Shown here: positions 38,974 through 47,692 of the stretch, piece by piece
Layout: each line of letters begins with the position of its first letter
Position numbering within the stretch: position 1 is the first letter of the stretch
DNA from: Pseudomonas sp. ML96
GTDB taxonomy: Bacteria > Pseudomonadota > Gammaproteobacteria > Pseudomonadales > Pseudomonadaceae
Direction: 5' to 3'
Length of the DNA stretch: 64,000 nucleotides
NCBI RefSeq assembly: GCF_000761545.1
Contig: NZ_JPMY01000002.1
Span: 1 to 64,000, forward strand
Notes under the pieces: generated by a model
What the model was told of the DNA's origin: nothing
Seen by the model: the letters and a program-made list of their open reading frames with translations, nothing else
The model's database searches: none
Made by a program: the position numbers and the translations under genes

Positions 38974-40656
38974 TCAAAGCGTGGACAAAAACGCGCTGCC
39001 CGCCTCCAGCCACTGAGCGATATCAAGACGAATTCGTTTCTTGTCGAGCTTGCCCACACTGGTTTTGGGAATATCGGTAACAAGCGCGATCTGACTGGGT
39101 ATCGCCCACTTGTTGATGCTGCCCTGCTCTACATGCGGCTTGAGGTGCTCCTTGAGCCCCTTGGCGTCCAGGCTCTGCCCGTCGCGCAGGACCAGCAGGG
39201 CGAAGGGGCGCTCGCCCCATTGCGGATCGGGAACCCCGACCACCGCCACTTCGCGTACAGCCGGATGACGACTGATCAGATCCTCCAGCTCCAGCGAGGA
39301 CAGCCATTCGCCGCCAGTCTTGATCACATCCTTGATGCGGTCGCGGATATCGATGAAGCCGAAGTCGTCCAGCGTGGCGACGTCGCCGGTGTGCAGCCAG
39401 CCGTGTTCCCACAGCTCGGCACTCTTCTGCGGTTCGTTGAAGTAGCCCATGGTCAGCCAGGGCGCGCGCAGCACCAGCTCGCCCTGGGTCTCGCCGTCGG
39501 CCGGTAACAACTGGCCATCGGCGCCCATCAGCGCGGTTTCTACCAGAGGAACCGGCACGCCGGCCTTGATCCGGTAGGTGATCTGCTCGCCTTCACTGCC
39601 GGCCTTGAGCTCCTCGTTGATGTGCGCACAGGAGATCAGCGGGCAGGTCTCGGACATGCCGTAGGCCGCGGTGAGCTGGATGCCACGGGCCTTGGAGGCC
39701 TCATACAGCGAGCGATTGAGCGCACTGCCACCGATGATGATCTTCCAGCCACCGAAGTCCTGGCCCTGCCCCGCCTTGGCGTTGAGTACCATCTGCAGGA
39801 TGGTCGGCACGCAGTGGGAAAAGGTGACCTTCTCCTTCTGCCACAGCTGCACCAGCAGCTCCGGATCGTAACGCCCCGGGTAGACCTGCTTGATGCCGAG
39901 CATGGTGGCCACGTACGGGATGCCCCAGGCATGCACGTGGAACATCGGGGTGATCGGCATGTACACGTCGTCGGTGCCCAGCAGGCGCACGCTGTCCAGA
40001 CTGCCCAGCACGCTGGCCTCGGCCAGGGTGTGCAGCACTAGCTGACGGTGGGTGAAGTACACGCCCTTGGGGTTACCGGTAGTGCCGGTGGTGTAGAAGG
40101 TGGTGGCTACCGAGTTTTCGTCAAAATCGGCGAAGTCGTACTGGGTACTGGCCGCAGCCAGCAGGCCCTCGTACTCACCGACCAGGTTGGGCAGGTCGGC
40201 GGTCTTCTCGACGCCGTCGGTGAGCAGGATGGTCTTCTCTACCGTGGTCAGCTGCCCTTCCACTGCCTTGTACAGCGGCAGGAACTCGCTGTTGACCAGC
40301 ACGAAGCGGTCTTCGGCATGGTTCATGGTGTAGAGGATCTGGTCGGCCGACAGCCGGATGTTGATGGTGTGCAGCACCGCGCCGATCATCGGGATGGCGA
40401 ACATGCACTCGAGGTAACGGTGGCTGTCCCAATCCATCACCGCCACAGTGTCACCAGCCTTCACCCCGGCCTCGCTCAGCACGTTGGCCAGGCGCGCCAC
40501 GCGCTCGTTGAAGGTGGCGTAGCTGTAGCGCACCAGGTCGCGATAGACGATCTCGCGGGTCTTCTCGTAGCGGCTGCCGGAGAGCAGCAGGCGCTTGATC
40601 AGCAATGGCGCCTGGTTGGCGTTTTCGGTTGGCGGAATGACACGAGTATTCAGCAT
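38974..40656 (-). CDS. Medium/long-chain fatty acyl-CoA ligase (AlkK-like)
   Basis: An AMP-forming ligase of 560 residues that activates fatty acids to CoA thioesters. The ATP-binding motif [10 protein letters not shown] lies near residue 190, with YGMSET near 330, a GELVLRAPW segment and TGD near 410, and the catalytic Lys in SVGKLDKK near the C-terminus. Length and sequence resemble P. oleovorans AlkK and the P. putida PP_0763 ligase, both medium-chain enzymes (remembered, unchecked). It is the first leftward gene from the divergent promoter shared with a thiolase, which fits fatty-acid activation and breakdown. The neighbouring DUF1302/DUF1329 proteins may supply its substrate. Confidence 0.9.
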   Translation of the reverse strand: MLNTRVIPPTENANQAPLLIKRLLLSGSRYEKTREIVYRDLVRYSYATFNERVARLANVLSEAGVKAGDTVAVMDWDSHRYLECMFAIPMIGAVLHTINIRLSADQILYTMNHAEDRFVLVNSEFLPLYKAVEGQLTTVEKTILLTDGVEKTADLPNLVGEYEGLLAAASTQYDFADFDENSVATTFYTTGTTGNPKGVYFTHRQLVLHTLAEASVLGSLDSVRLLGTDDVYMPITPMFHVHAWGIPYVATMLGIKQVYPGRYDPELLVQLWQKEKVTFSHCVPTILQMVLNAKAGQGQDFGGWKIIIGGSALNRSLYEASKARGIQLTAAYGMSETCPLISCAHINEELKAGSEGEQITYRIKAGVPVPLVETALMGADGQLLPADGETQGELVLRAPWLTMGYFNEPQKSAELWEHGWLHTGDVATLDDFGFIDIRDRIKDVIKTGGEWLSSLELEDLISRHPAVREVAVVGVPDPQWGERPFALLVLRDGQSLDAKGLKEHLKPHVEQGSINKWAIPSQIALVTDIPKTSVGKLDKKRIRLDIAQWLEAGSAFLSTL

Positions 40657-40746
40657 GGCGGTAACCTGTTTTCTTGGAGTTTTTCTTCGTCGCCAATCTA
40701 GAACCGCTCTGGCTCCGGCTTAATCCGTCAAAAGAATGATTTTTTC

Positions 40747-40783
40747 CGTGACCCTTTGGCCACTTTCGGTCACGCAGTAGAAT
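40747..40783. promoter_or_regulatory. Thiolase promoter overlapped by an inverted repeat
   Basis: TTTGGC (40755-40760), 17 bp, then TAGAAT (40778-40783) form a plausible sigma-70 promoter for the thiolase. The inverted repeat CGTGACC (40747-40753) / GGTCACG (40768-40774) brackets the -35, so a bound dimer would control access. The gap is shared with the divergent acyl-CoA ligase. Confidence 0.5.
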
Positions 40784-40829
40784 CGACTGGTACTGCCGTT
40801 TACGGCTTCACTCTTCAGAGGTAATACCG

Positions 40830-42005
40830 ATGTCCGATATCGTCATCGTCAGCGGCGCCCGCACCCCAATGGGCGGCTTCCAGGGCAGCCTGTCCGGCGT
40901 ACCCGCCGTGGAACTGGGCGCCATCGCCATCCGCGAGGCCGTGGCCCGTGCCGGCATCGCGCCGGCCGACGTGCAGGAAGTGATCATGGGCTGCGTGCTG
41001 CCCGCCGGCCTCAAGCAGGGCCCGGCCCGCCAGGCCTCGCTGGGCGCTGGCCTGCCGTCGGCCACCGGCTGCACCACCATCAACAAGCTGTGCGGCTCCG
41101 GCATGAAGGCCGTGATGCAGGCCTTCGACGCGCTCAAGGCTGGCAGTAACGAAGTGATGGTCGCCGGCGGCATGGAAAGCATGTCCAACGCCCCGTACAT
41201 CATTGAGAAGGCCCGCACCGGCCTGCGCATGGGCCACGGAGAGATCAAGGACCACATGTTCTTCGACGGCCTGGAAGACGCCCGCACCGGCCGCCTGATG
41301 GGCTCCTTCGCCCAGGAAACCGCCGACAAGTACGGCATCACCCGCGAGGAGATGGACGCCTACGCCATCGAGTCGCTCAAGCGCGCCCAGGCCGCCATCC
41401 AGAGCGGCGAGCTGGCCAACGAGATCGTTCCGGTCACCGTCACCAGCCGCAAGGGCGAAGTGGTGGTGAAGGACGACGAGCAGCCGCTGACCGCCAACCT
41501 GGACAAGATCCCCGGCCTCAAGCCGGCGTTCAAGAAGGACGGCACCATCACCGCCGCCAACGCCAGCTCGATCTCCGACGGCGCCAGCGCCCTGGTCCTG
41601 ATGACCGCCGAGGAAGCCGCCAAGCGTGGCCTCAAGCCGCTGGCCAAAATCGTCGCCCACGCCACCCAGAGCCAGGACCCGAGCGAGTTCACCATCGCGC
41701 CGATCGGTGCCATGAGCAACCTGTTCAAGAAGACTGGCTGGAGCAAGGACAGCGTCGACCTGTACGAGATCAACGAAGCCTTTGCCATGGTCACCATGCT
41801 GGCCATGCGTGAGCACGGTCTGGACCACACCAAGGTCAACGTCTACGGCGGCGCCTGCGCCCAGGGCCACCCGGTTGGCTCCACCGGCTCGCGCCTGATC
41901 GTTACCCTGATCAACGCCCTGCGCAACAAAGGCGGCAAGCGCGGCGTGGCCTCGCTGTGCATCGGCGGTGGCGAAGCCACTGCCGTGGCCATCGAGCTGC
42001 TGTAA
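40830..42005 (+). CDS. Acetyl-CoA acetyltransferase (thiolase)
   Basis: A thiolase II of 391 residues that condenses or cleaves acetoacetyl-CoA (possibly longer 3-ketoacyl-CoA). Catalytic residues are visible: Cys88 in NKLCGSGMKAV, His347 in GHPVGSTG, and Cys377 in SLCIGGGEA, with NEAFA also present. No hydroxyacyl-CoA dehydrogenase is adjacent, so it is a stand-alone thiolase. It is divergent from an acyl-CoA ligase with a shared regulatory gap, linking it to the end of fatty acid breakdown or to ketone body metabolism. The exact chain-length preference is not determinable. AGAGGTAA precedes the ATG. Confidence 0.92.
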   Translation: MSDIVIVSGARTPMGGFQGSLSGVPAVELGAIAIREAVARAGIAPADVQEVIMGCVLPAGLKQGPARQASLGAGLPSATGCTTINKLCGSGMKAVMQAFDALKAGSNEVMVAGGMESMSNAPYIIEKARTGLRMGHGEIKDHMFFDGLEDARTGRLMGSFAQETADKYGITREEMDAYAIESLKRAQAAIQSGELANEIVPVTVTSRKGEVVVKDDEQPLTANLDKIPGLKPAFKKDGTITAANASSISDGASALVLMTAEEAAKRGLKPLAKIVAHATQSQDPSEFTIAPIGAMSNLFKKTGWSKDSVDLYEINEAFAMVTMLAMREHGLDHTKVNVYGGACAQGHPVGSTGSRLIVTLINALRNKGGKRGVASLCIGGGEATAVAIELL

Positions 42006-42017
42006 GCGCTCCGCAAG

Positions 42018-42046
42018 AAAAAGCCCCGCCTAGGCGGGGCTTTTTT
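42018..42046. terminator. Bidirectional terminator between thiolase and LysE genes
   Basis: Arms AAGCCCCGCC / GGCGGGGCTT with a 2-nt gap (a larger loop in practice), A run on the left and six T on the right. It serves both convergent genes. Confidence 0.92.
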
Positions 42047-42058
42047 ATGGGCGGCTAA

Positions 42059-42688
42059 TTAACGCAGTTCGGTAAAGGCCAGCTTGATCCCCAACCCCAC
42101 CAGCACCACGCCCATCAGCCGGTCGAACCAGTGGCCCATGCGGGCGAAACCGGCGCGCACCCGGCGCTGGCTGAACAGCAAGGCCACCAGGCAGAACCAG
42201 ATCGCCGTGGCGAACGCCAGGTACACCCCGTAGCCGGCCTGCACCGCCAGCGGCGTGTGCGGGTTGATCACCACGGTGAACAGCGAGAGGAAGAACAGCG
42301 TGGCCTTGGGATTCAGGCCATTGGTGACGAAGCCGGTCATGAAGGCGCCGCGCGGCGAACGCTCGACATCCTCCGCAGCCACTTCCAGGCTACCCGGCGC
42401 CGCCGGCTTGGCGCGCAGGGCCTTGATGCCGATGTAGAACAGGTAGGCCGCCGCCAGCCACTTCAGCGCGTTGAACAGCACGATGGACTGCGACACGATC
42501 AGGCCGATTCCCAGCAGCGAATAGGCCACATGGACGAAGATGCCGGTGCCCACGCCCAGCGCCGTCCAGGTGCCGGCACGGCGGCCATGGGCCACGCTCT
42601 CGCGCACGACGATGGCGAAATCCGGCCCCGGGCTGGCCACGGCCAGCAGGTGGATCAGCGCCACGGTCAAAAACTCCGCCCAGTACAT
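42059..42688 (-). CDS. LysE-family amino acid exporter
   Basis: An inner-membrane exporter of the LysE/RhtB family, 209 residues with six hydrophobic segments. The family signature near the N-terminus is seen as ASPGPDFAIVVRESVAHGRRAG (in parts: SPGPD at about 19-23), followed by GLGVGTG-like glycine motifs and a NPKATLFF segment (about 128-135). RhtB-type proteins export homoserine, threonine or other amino acids. GGAGG precedes the ATG ideally. It is convergent with the thiolase and divergent from hprA, with about 79 bp between starts. The substrate is unknown. Confidence 0.9.
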   Translation of the reverse strand: MYWAEFLTVALIHLLAVASPGPDFAIVVRESVAHGRRAGTWTALGVGTGIFVHVAYSLLGIGLIVSQSIVLFNALKWLAAAYLFYIGIKALRAKPAAPGSLEVAAEDVERSPRGAFMTGFVTNGLNPKATLFFLSLFTVVINPHTPLAVQAGYGVYLAFATAIWFCLVALLFSQRRVRAGFARMGHWFDRLMGVVLVGLGIKLAFTELR

Positions 42689-42767
42689 GCGACCTCCGAA
42701 TAGTGGGAATCAGGACAACAGGCTGGCAACCTTACGCCACTGCAACGCATCCAGACAGGTACAGCTG

Positions 42768-43736
42768 ATGAGCAACAGCACCCGCGCGGTCTTCCTCGAC
42801 CACAGCTCCCTCGACCTCGGCGATCTCGACATGGCGCCACTGCGCCAGGTGGTCGGCGAACTGATCCAGCACGACACCTGCACAGCTGAACAGGTCGCCG
42901 AACGCCTGCAAGGCGCCCAGGTGGCGATCAGCAACAAGGTGCACATGAGCGCCGCCACCCTGGCCGCCTGCCCCGAGCTGAAGCTGATCCTGGTCTCTGC
43001 CACCGGCACCAACAACGTCGACCTGGCCGCCGCCCGCGAGCGCGGCATCACCGTCGCCAACTGCCAGGGCTACGGCACCGCCTCGGTGGCCCAGCACGCC
43101 CTGATGCTGCTGCTCAACCTCGCCACCCGCCTGCCCGATTACCAGGCGGCGGTACGTGACGGCGCCTGGCAACGCTCCAGCCAGTTCTGCCTGCTGGACT
43201 TCCCGATCATCGAACTGCAGGGCAAGACCCTCGGCATCCTCGGCCACGGCGAACTGGGCGGCGCCTTCGCACGCCTGGCCGAAGCCCTGGGCATGCGCGT
43301 GCTGTATGGCGCCCTGCCCGGCCGCCCGGCCCGCGCCGACCGCCTGGCGCTGAGCGAACTGCTGCCGCAGGTCGACGCCCTCAGCCTGCACTGCCCGCTC
43401 AACGAGCAGACCCGCAACCTGATCGGCGCCGCCGAGCTGGCACTGATGAAGCCACAAGCGCTGCTGATCAACACCGCCCGCGGCGGCCTGGTCGACGAGC
43501 AGGCCCTGGCCGATACCCTGCGCGCCGGCCACCTGGGCGGTGCGGCATTCGACGTGCTCAGCGAGGAGCCACCGCGTAACGGTAACCCGCTGCTGGCGCA
43601 GGACATCCCGCGCCTGATCATCACCCCGCACAACGCCTGGGGCAGCCGCGAGGCCCGCCAGCGTATCGTCGGCCAACTGTCGGAGAATGCCCGCGCGTTC
43701 TTCGCCGGCGCCCCCATCCGCGTGGTCAGCGGGTAA
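42768..43736 (+). CDS. hprA: D-2-hydroxyacid dehydrogenase (glycerate/hydroxypyruvate type)
   Basis: A cytosolic NAD(P)H-dependent dehydrogenase of 322 residues. The dinucleotide motif GHGELG is at 159-164; catalytic Arg238 (NTARGG), Glu267 (SEEPP) and His288 (TPHNAWG) are all present. It fits the hydroxypyruvate reductase/glycerate dehydrogenase group, and the following rsmC-lysP order equals the P. aeruginosa hprA neighbourhood as I remember it. The start at 42768 gives a family-like beginning; the frame from 42540 runs back over the divergent LysE gene. Only 31 nt separate it from rsmC, so they probably share a transcript. Confidence 0.85.
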   Translation: MSNSTRAVFLDHSSLDLGDLDMAPLRQVVGELIQHDTCTAEQVAERLQGAQVAISNKVHMSAATLAACPELKLILVSATGTNNVDLAAARERGITVANCQGYGTASVAQHALMLLLNLATRLPDYQAAVRDGAWQRSSQFCLLDFPIIELQGKTLGILGHGELGGAFARLAEALGMRVLYGALPGRPARADRLALSELLPQVDALSLHCPLNEQTRNLIGAAELALMKPQALLINTARGGLVDEQALADTLRAGHLGGAAFDVLSEEPPRNGNPLLAQDIPRLIITPHNAWGSREARQRIVGQLSENARAFFAGAPIRVVSG

Positions 43737-43767
43737 ACTACGCAGCTTTTTTGACCCGGAGATCGCC

Positions 43768-44766
43768 ATGGACCCACGAAGCGAGGTGCTGTTGCGCCAG
43801 GCGGAGCTGTTCCAGGGCGACCTGCTGCTGGCCGGCCTGCCGGCCGACGACCTGCTCGGCCAGCTGCCGCGCGCCCATGGCTGGAGCTGGCACGCCGGCG
43901 AACAGAACACCCTTGAGGCACGCTTCGCCGGGCGCAGCCGCTTCGGCACCCTGGTGCCCAATGCAACCTTCGACGGCGCCGTGCTGTTCCTGCCCAAGTC
44001 CCGTGAGCTTGCCGACTACCTGCTACAAGCCCTGGCCGCGCGCCTGGCCGGCCGCGAGCTGTACCTGGTCGGCGAGAAGCGCGGCGGTATCGAACGCGCC
44101 GCCAAGCAGCTGAGCGCCTATGGCAAGCCGCGCAAGCTGGACAGTGCCCGCCATTGCCAGCTGTGGCAGGTCACTGTGGACAACGCACCGGCCGCGCCCG
44201 ACCTGCACGCCCTCGCCCAACGCTTCGAGCTGCCCCTGGCCGACGGCCCACTGCAGGTCCTGAGCCTGCCCGGCGTGTTCAGCCATGGGCGCCTGGATCG
44301 CGGCAGCGCACTGCTGCTGGAACAGCTGGATGGCCTGCCGCACGGCCATCTGCTCGACTTCGGCTGCGGCGCCGGCGTGCTCGGCGCCACCCTCAAGCGC
44401 CGCTATCCGCAGAGCCAGCTGACTCTGCTCGACGTCGATGCCTTCGCCGTCGAGAGCAGCCGCCTAACCCTGGCCGCCAACGGCCTGGAGGCCGAAGTGA
44501 TCGCCGGCGACGGTATCGACGCGGCCCCCAGCGGCCTTGCCGCCATCATCAGCAACCCGCCCTTCCACACCGGTGTACACACCGACTACCAGGCCAGCGA
44601 GCATCTGCTGCGCGAGGCCGCCCGCCATCTGAGCAAGGGTGGCGAACTGCGCCTGGTGGCCAACAGCTTCCTCAAATACCCGCCGCTGATCGAACAGCAC
44701 CTGGGACCCTGCAAGACCCTGAGCGAAGGCGACGGCTTCCGCATCTACAGCGCCCGCCGCGGCTGA
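43768..44766 (+). CDS. rsmC: 16S rRNA (guanine-1207-N2)-methyltransferase
   Basis: Methylates G1207 of 16S rRNA using SAM. The 332 residues have the RsmC two-domain layout: an N-terminal pseudo-methyltransferase (about 1-165) and a C-terminal catalytic domain with motif [12 protein letters not shown] (about 198-208) and the [11 protein letters not shown] catalytic motif (about 263-273). GGAG lies 8 nt before the ATG at 43768. It sits between hprA and lysP as in related species. Family assignment is clear from the NPPF motif with HTG and the duplicated domain architecture. Confidence 0.92.
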   Translation: MDPRSEVLLRQAELFQGDLLLAGLPADDLLGQLPRAHGWSWHAGEQNTLEARFAGRSRFGTLVPNATFDGAVLFLPKSRELADYLLQALAARLAGRELYLVGEKRGGIERAAKQLSAYGKPRKLDSARHCQLWQVTVDNAPAAPDLHALAQRFELPLADGPLQVLSLPGVFSHGRLDRGSALLLEQLDGLPHGHLLDFGCGAGVLGATLKRRYPQSQLTLLDVDAFAVESSRLTLAANGLEAEVIAGDGIDAAPSGLAAIISNPPFHTGVHTDYQASEHLLREAARHLSKGGELRLVANSFLKYPPLIEQHLGPCKTLSEGDGFRIYSARRG

Positions 44767-44825
44767 TCGCCCATCCTCGACCATACTCAGGCGGCCACCT
44801 TCGTGGACCGCCCCGGAGCCTTTTT

Positions 44826-46289
44826 GTGACCGATACACCCAGCACCAACCAGCCCCACCTGCAGCGCTCGCTGAAGCCGCGGCACCTGAACATGATCGCC
44901 ATCGGCGGCTCGATCGGCACCGGCCTGTTCGTCGCCTCCGGCGCCACGGTGGCCAGCGCCGGCCCGGGCGGGGCCCTGCTGGCCTACGCGCTGATCGGGG
45001 TAATGGTGTATTTCCTCATGACCAGCCTCGGCGAGATGGCCGCGCACATGCCGGTATCCGGCTCGTTCAGCACCTATGGCAGCCGCTTCGTCGACGAAGG
45101 CTTCGGTTTCGCCCAGGGCTGGAACTACTGGTACAACTGGGCGGTGACCATCGCCGCAGAACTGGTGGCGGCGCAGCTGATCATGAGCTTCTGGCTGCCG
45201 GACGTGCCCGGCATCTACTGGAGCGCCCTGTTCCTCGGCCTGATGTTCCTGCTCAACTTCGTCTCGGTGAAGGGCTTCGGCGAGAGCGAGTTCTGGTTCG
45301 CCCTGATCAAGGTGCTGGCCGTGGTGATCTTCATCGGCATCGGCCTGGCCACCATCTTCGGCATCATGGGCGGCATCGAGTCGCCCGGCTTCAGCAACTT
45401 CACCGCCGGTGACGCGCCCTTCGTCGGCGGCCTGCAGGCTATGGTCGGGGTGGCGATGATCGCCGGCTTCTCGTTTCAGGGCACCGAGTTGATCGGCATC
45501 GCCGCCGGCGAGTCGGAGAACCCGCGCAAGAACATCCCCATCGCCATCCGCCAGGTGTTCTGGCGCATCCTGATGTTCTACATCCTGGCGATCTTCGTGA
45601 TCGGCATGCTGATTCCCTACACCGACCCCAGCCTGCTGCAGAACGATGCCAGCGATATCAGCGTGTCGCCCTTCACCCTGCTGTTCGAGCGCGCCGGCTT
45701 CGCCGCCGCGGCCAGCGTGATGAACGCGGTGATCCTCACCGCCATCCTCTCGGCCGGCAACTCGGGCATGTACGCATCCACCCGCATGCTCTACAACCTG
45801 GCCAAGCAGGGCAAGGCACCGCGCCTGTTCGCCCGCCTGTCCAACAGCGGCGTGCCGCGCAACGCGCTGTACGCCACCACCCTGGTCGGAGCGCTGTGCT
45901 TCTTCACCTCCATCGTCGGCGACAGCACCCTGTACACCTGGCTGCTGAATACCTCCGGGATGTGCGGCTTTATCGCCTGGCTGGGCATCGCCGTATCGCA
46001 CTACCGCTTCCGCAAGGGCTACCTGGCCCAGGGCGGGCGCCTGGAAGACCTGCCTTACCGCGCCAAACTGTTCCCCTTCGGCCCGCTGTTCGCCTTTAGC
46101 CTGTGCCTGGTCATCACCCTGGGGCAGAACTACCAGGCGTTCGTCGCCGAGAGCATCGACTGGGCCGGCCTGATCGCCACCTACATCAGCCTGCCGCTGT
46201 TCCTCGCCATCTGGTTCGGCTACCGCCTGAAGTACGGCAGTCGCCTGGTCTCCTACCAGCAAATGGACGTGCGTTCGACCGACGAGTGA
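44826..46289 (+). CDS. lysP: Lysine-specific permease
   Basis: An inner-membrane amino acid:proton symporter of the APC family, 487 residues and about 12 helices. It is close to E. coli LysP (489 residues) through the whole length, for example KPRHLNMIAIGGSIGTGLFVA in shorter blocks IGGSIGTGLF, GWNYWYNWAVT, SFQGTELIGIAAGES and SAGNSGMYASTRML. The GTG start at 44826 is chosen because GGAG lies about 8 nt upstream and the next in-frame Met would truncate the N-terminal motif. It probably supplies lysine uptake. A Mn riboswitch begins about 40 nt after its stop, and there is no clear terminator of its own. Confidence 0.92.
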   Translation: MTDTPSTNQPHLQRSLKPRHLNMIAIGGSIGTGLFVASGATVASAGPGGALLAYALIGVMVYFLMTSLGEMAAHMPVSGSFSTYGSRFVDEGFGFAQGWNYWYNWAVTIAAELVAAQLIMSFWLPDVPGIYWSALFLGLMFLLNFVSVKGFGESEFWFALIKVLAVVIFIGIGLATIFGIMGGIESPGFSNFTAGDAPFVGGLQAMVGVAMIAGFSFQGTELIGIAAGESENPRKNIPIAIRQVFWRILMFYILAIFVIGMLIPYTDPSLLQNDASDISVSPFTLLFERAGFAAAASVMNAVILTAILSAGNSGMYASTRMLYNLAKQGKAPRLFARLSNSGVPRNALYATTLVGALCFFTSIVGDSTLYTWLLNTSGMCGFIAWLGIAVSHYRFRKGYLAQGGRLEDLPYRAKLFPFGPLFAFSLCLVITLGQNYQAFVAESIDWAGLIATYISLPLFLAIWFGYRLKYGSRLVSYQQMDVRSTDE

Positions 46290-46324
46290 GGTTGCCTCGC
46301 CGGCGCGCTTTGGGCACAATGCGC

Positions 46325-46520
46325 GCCGTCCTAGGGGAGTAGTCTCCCGTGAGCGCCAGCTCACCCGGCGTGCGTCAACACACTTGCTCAGCAGAGCATG
46401 GCGCATGCGACCCAAGGCCCGCGCGGCCTGGGGTTTGACAAGACCTATGACACGCACACCTCAACCCGGGGCGGGGAGGTAGTACGTGTCATAGAACAGT
46501 CAAACCCGCCCCTGTAGGAA
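46325..46520 (+). ncRNA. yybP-ykoY-type manganese riboswitch
   Basis: This 5' leader of the TMEM165-like exporter shows the expected pieces. CTAGGGGAGTAG (46331-46342) carries the conserved 5' GGGGAGUAG, and its CTAGGGG can pair with CCCCTGTAG (46509-46517) as P1. GGGTTTGAC (46431-46439) pairs perfectly with GTCAAACCC (46499-46507). ACAAGACC lies near 46440, with CTATGACACG/CGTGTCATAG (46445-46454 / 46485-46494) as an inner stem. The 3' strand of P1 overlaps the AGGA ribosome site, so Mn binding probably changes translation. The downstream gene family is a known target of this class. Confidence 0.88.
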
Positions 46521-46526
46521 CGCCTG

Positions 46527-47111
46527 ATGTTGGAATCCCTGTTCGTCCCCACCGGAATCGTTGCCCTCGCCGAAATCGGTGACAAGACGCAGCTGCTCGC
46601 CCTGCTCCTCGCCGCACGTTTCCGCAAGCCCTGGCCGATCATCTGGGGCATAGTCGCCGCCACTCTGGCCAATCACGCCGCCGCCGGCGCGGTAGGCAAC
46701 TGGGTCGCCGGCTTCTTCTCGCCGACCACCCTGAGCTGGATCCTCGCCGCCTGCTTCGCCGCTGTGGCCCTGTGGACCCTAGTGCCAGACAAGCTGGACG
46801 ATGACGAGGAATCCCACCTCAAGCGCTTCGGCCCCTTCCTCACCACGCTGATCGCCTTCTTCCTCGCCGAGATGGGCGACAAGACGCAGATCGCCACCGT
46901 GATGCTGGCGGCGCAGTATCCGGACTTCATCATGGTGGTGATCGGCACCACGCTGGGCATGCTGCTGGCCAACGTGCCGGTGGTTCTGGCCGGCAACTTC
47001 GCCGCCGATCGTCTGCCGCTGACGCTCATTCGTCGCCTGGCCGCCCTCGCCTTCGCCGCACTCGCGGTGTACGCGGTCTGTCAGGCACTGGGCTTCGGCG
47101 TCGGCCTGTAA
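46527..47111 (+). CDS. TMEM165/GDT1 (UPF0016) manganese exporter
   Basis: An inner-membrane cation transporter of 194 residues with six hydrophobic segments in two homologous halves. Each half carries the family motif E-x-G-D-K-T: EIGDKT at 16-21 and EMGDKT at 115-120. A charged loop (about 88-100, DKLDDDEESHLKR) separates the halves. Bacterial members export Mn2+ and are often governed by the yybP-ykoY riboswitch, exactly as here. AGGA lies before the ATG inside the riboswitch 3' end. It protects against Mn excess. The match of motif and riboswitch makes the assignment strong. Confidence 0.92.
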   Translation: MLESLFVPTGIVALAEIGDKTQLLALLLAARFRKPWPIIWGIVAATLANHAAAGAVGNWVAGFFSPTTLSWILAACFAAVALWTLVPDKLDDDEESHLKRFGPFLTTLIAFFLAEMGDKTQIATVMLAAQYPDFIMVVIGTTLGMLLANVPVVLAGNFAADRLPLTLIRRLAALAFAALAVYAVCQALGFGVGL

Positions 47112-47214
47112 CGCTCGGCGACAAAGACGGCCAGCTCCGGGGGCTCTGCCGGCGCACGCGCGGCTGGTAATCTGTGCAACGTATTGCGCAGTCCCAGCAT
47201 GCAAGGAGCACAAG

Positions 47215-47658
47215 ATGTCACTGGAAGACCTCAAGAAGCGCGTGCGCCAGCACATCGATCTGACCTGGAACAAGGGTCGCCTGGCGCTCGCCGAGCAGAT
47301 GCACAGCCCCGATTTTCTCTACAAGAGCTCGTTCCTCGGCCGCCCGCTGAACAGCGCCGCCTTCGCCCAGATGGTGCAGGAAATCCGCTCGGCGATGCCG
47401 GAGCTGGAGGTGGTGGTCGAGGAATGCCTGGCCGAAGGCAACCGGGTGGTCACCTGGAGCACCCTGATCGGCACCATCGAGAAGCCGGCCCTGGGCTATC
47501 CGCCCAGCGACAAGGTGCTGAGCATCTCGGCCATGGCCTTCTGGACTCTGGCGCCAAACGGCGATATCCGCGAAATCTGCACCATGTTCGACATGGAGAG
47601 TTTCCGCGCCCAGCTGGGCCTGGAGACTCGCCCCTACGCCGAGAAGGCCCTGCCCTGA
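47215..47658 (+). CDS. SnoaL-like (ester cyclase/NTF2-fold) protein
   Basis: A small cytosolic protein of 147 residues with the SnoaL/NTF2-like pattern: N-terminal helices, then beta strands with VVEECLAEGNRVVTWST and a final DIREICTMFD. The fold is used by polyketide cyclases, ester cyclases and many uncharacterised enzymes. No catalytic set can be assigned confidently. AAGGAG precedes the ATG. It stands alone after the Mn exporter and ends in a strong bidirectional terminator. Function unknown. Confidence 0.78.
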   Translation: MSLEDLKKRVRQHIDLTWNKGRLALAEQMHSPDFLYKSSFLGRPLNSAAFAQMVQEIRSAMPELEVVVEECLAEGNRVVTWSTLIGTIEKPALGYPPSDKVLSISAMAFWTLAPNGDIREICTMFDMESFRAQLGLETRPYAEKALP

Positions 47659-47665
47659 ACAGAAG

Positions 47666-47687
47666 AACGGCGCCCATGGGCGCCGTT
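47666..47687. terminator. Bidirectional terminator between SnoaL-like and M48 genes
   Basis: A perfect 22-bp palindrome with arms AACGGCGCCCA / TGGGCGCCGTT, followed by TTTCT on the plus strand. It lies between convergent stops. Confidence 0.85.
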
Positions 47688-47692
47688 TCTGC

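Noticed and set aside
46290-46526. Small protein gene or tRNA between lysP and the Mn exporter
   Set aside because: No good frame. The strong pairings are explained by the riboswitch, and there is no tRNA D-loop/T-loop signature.
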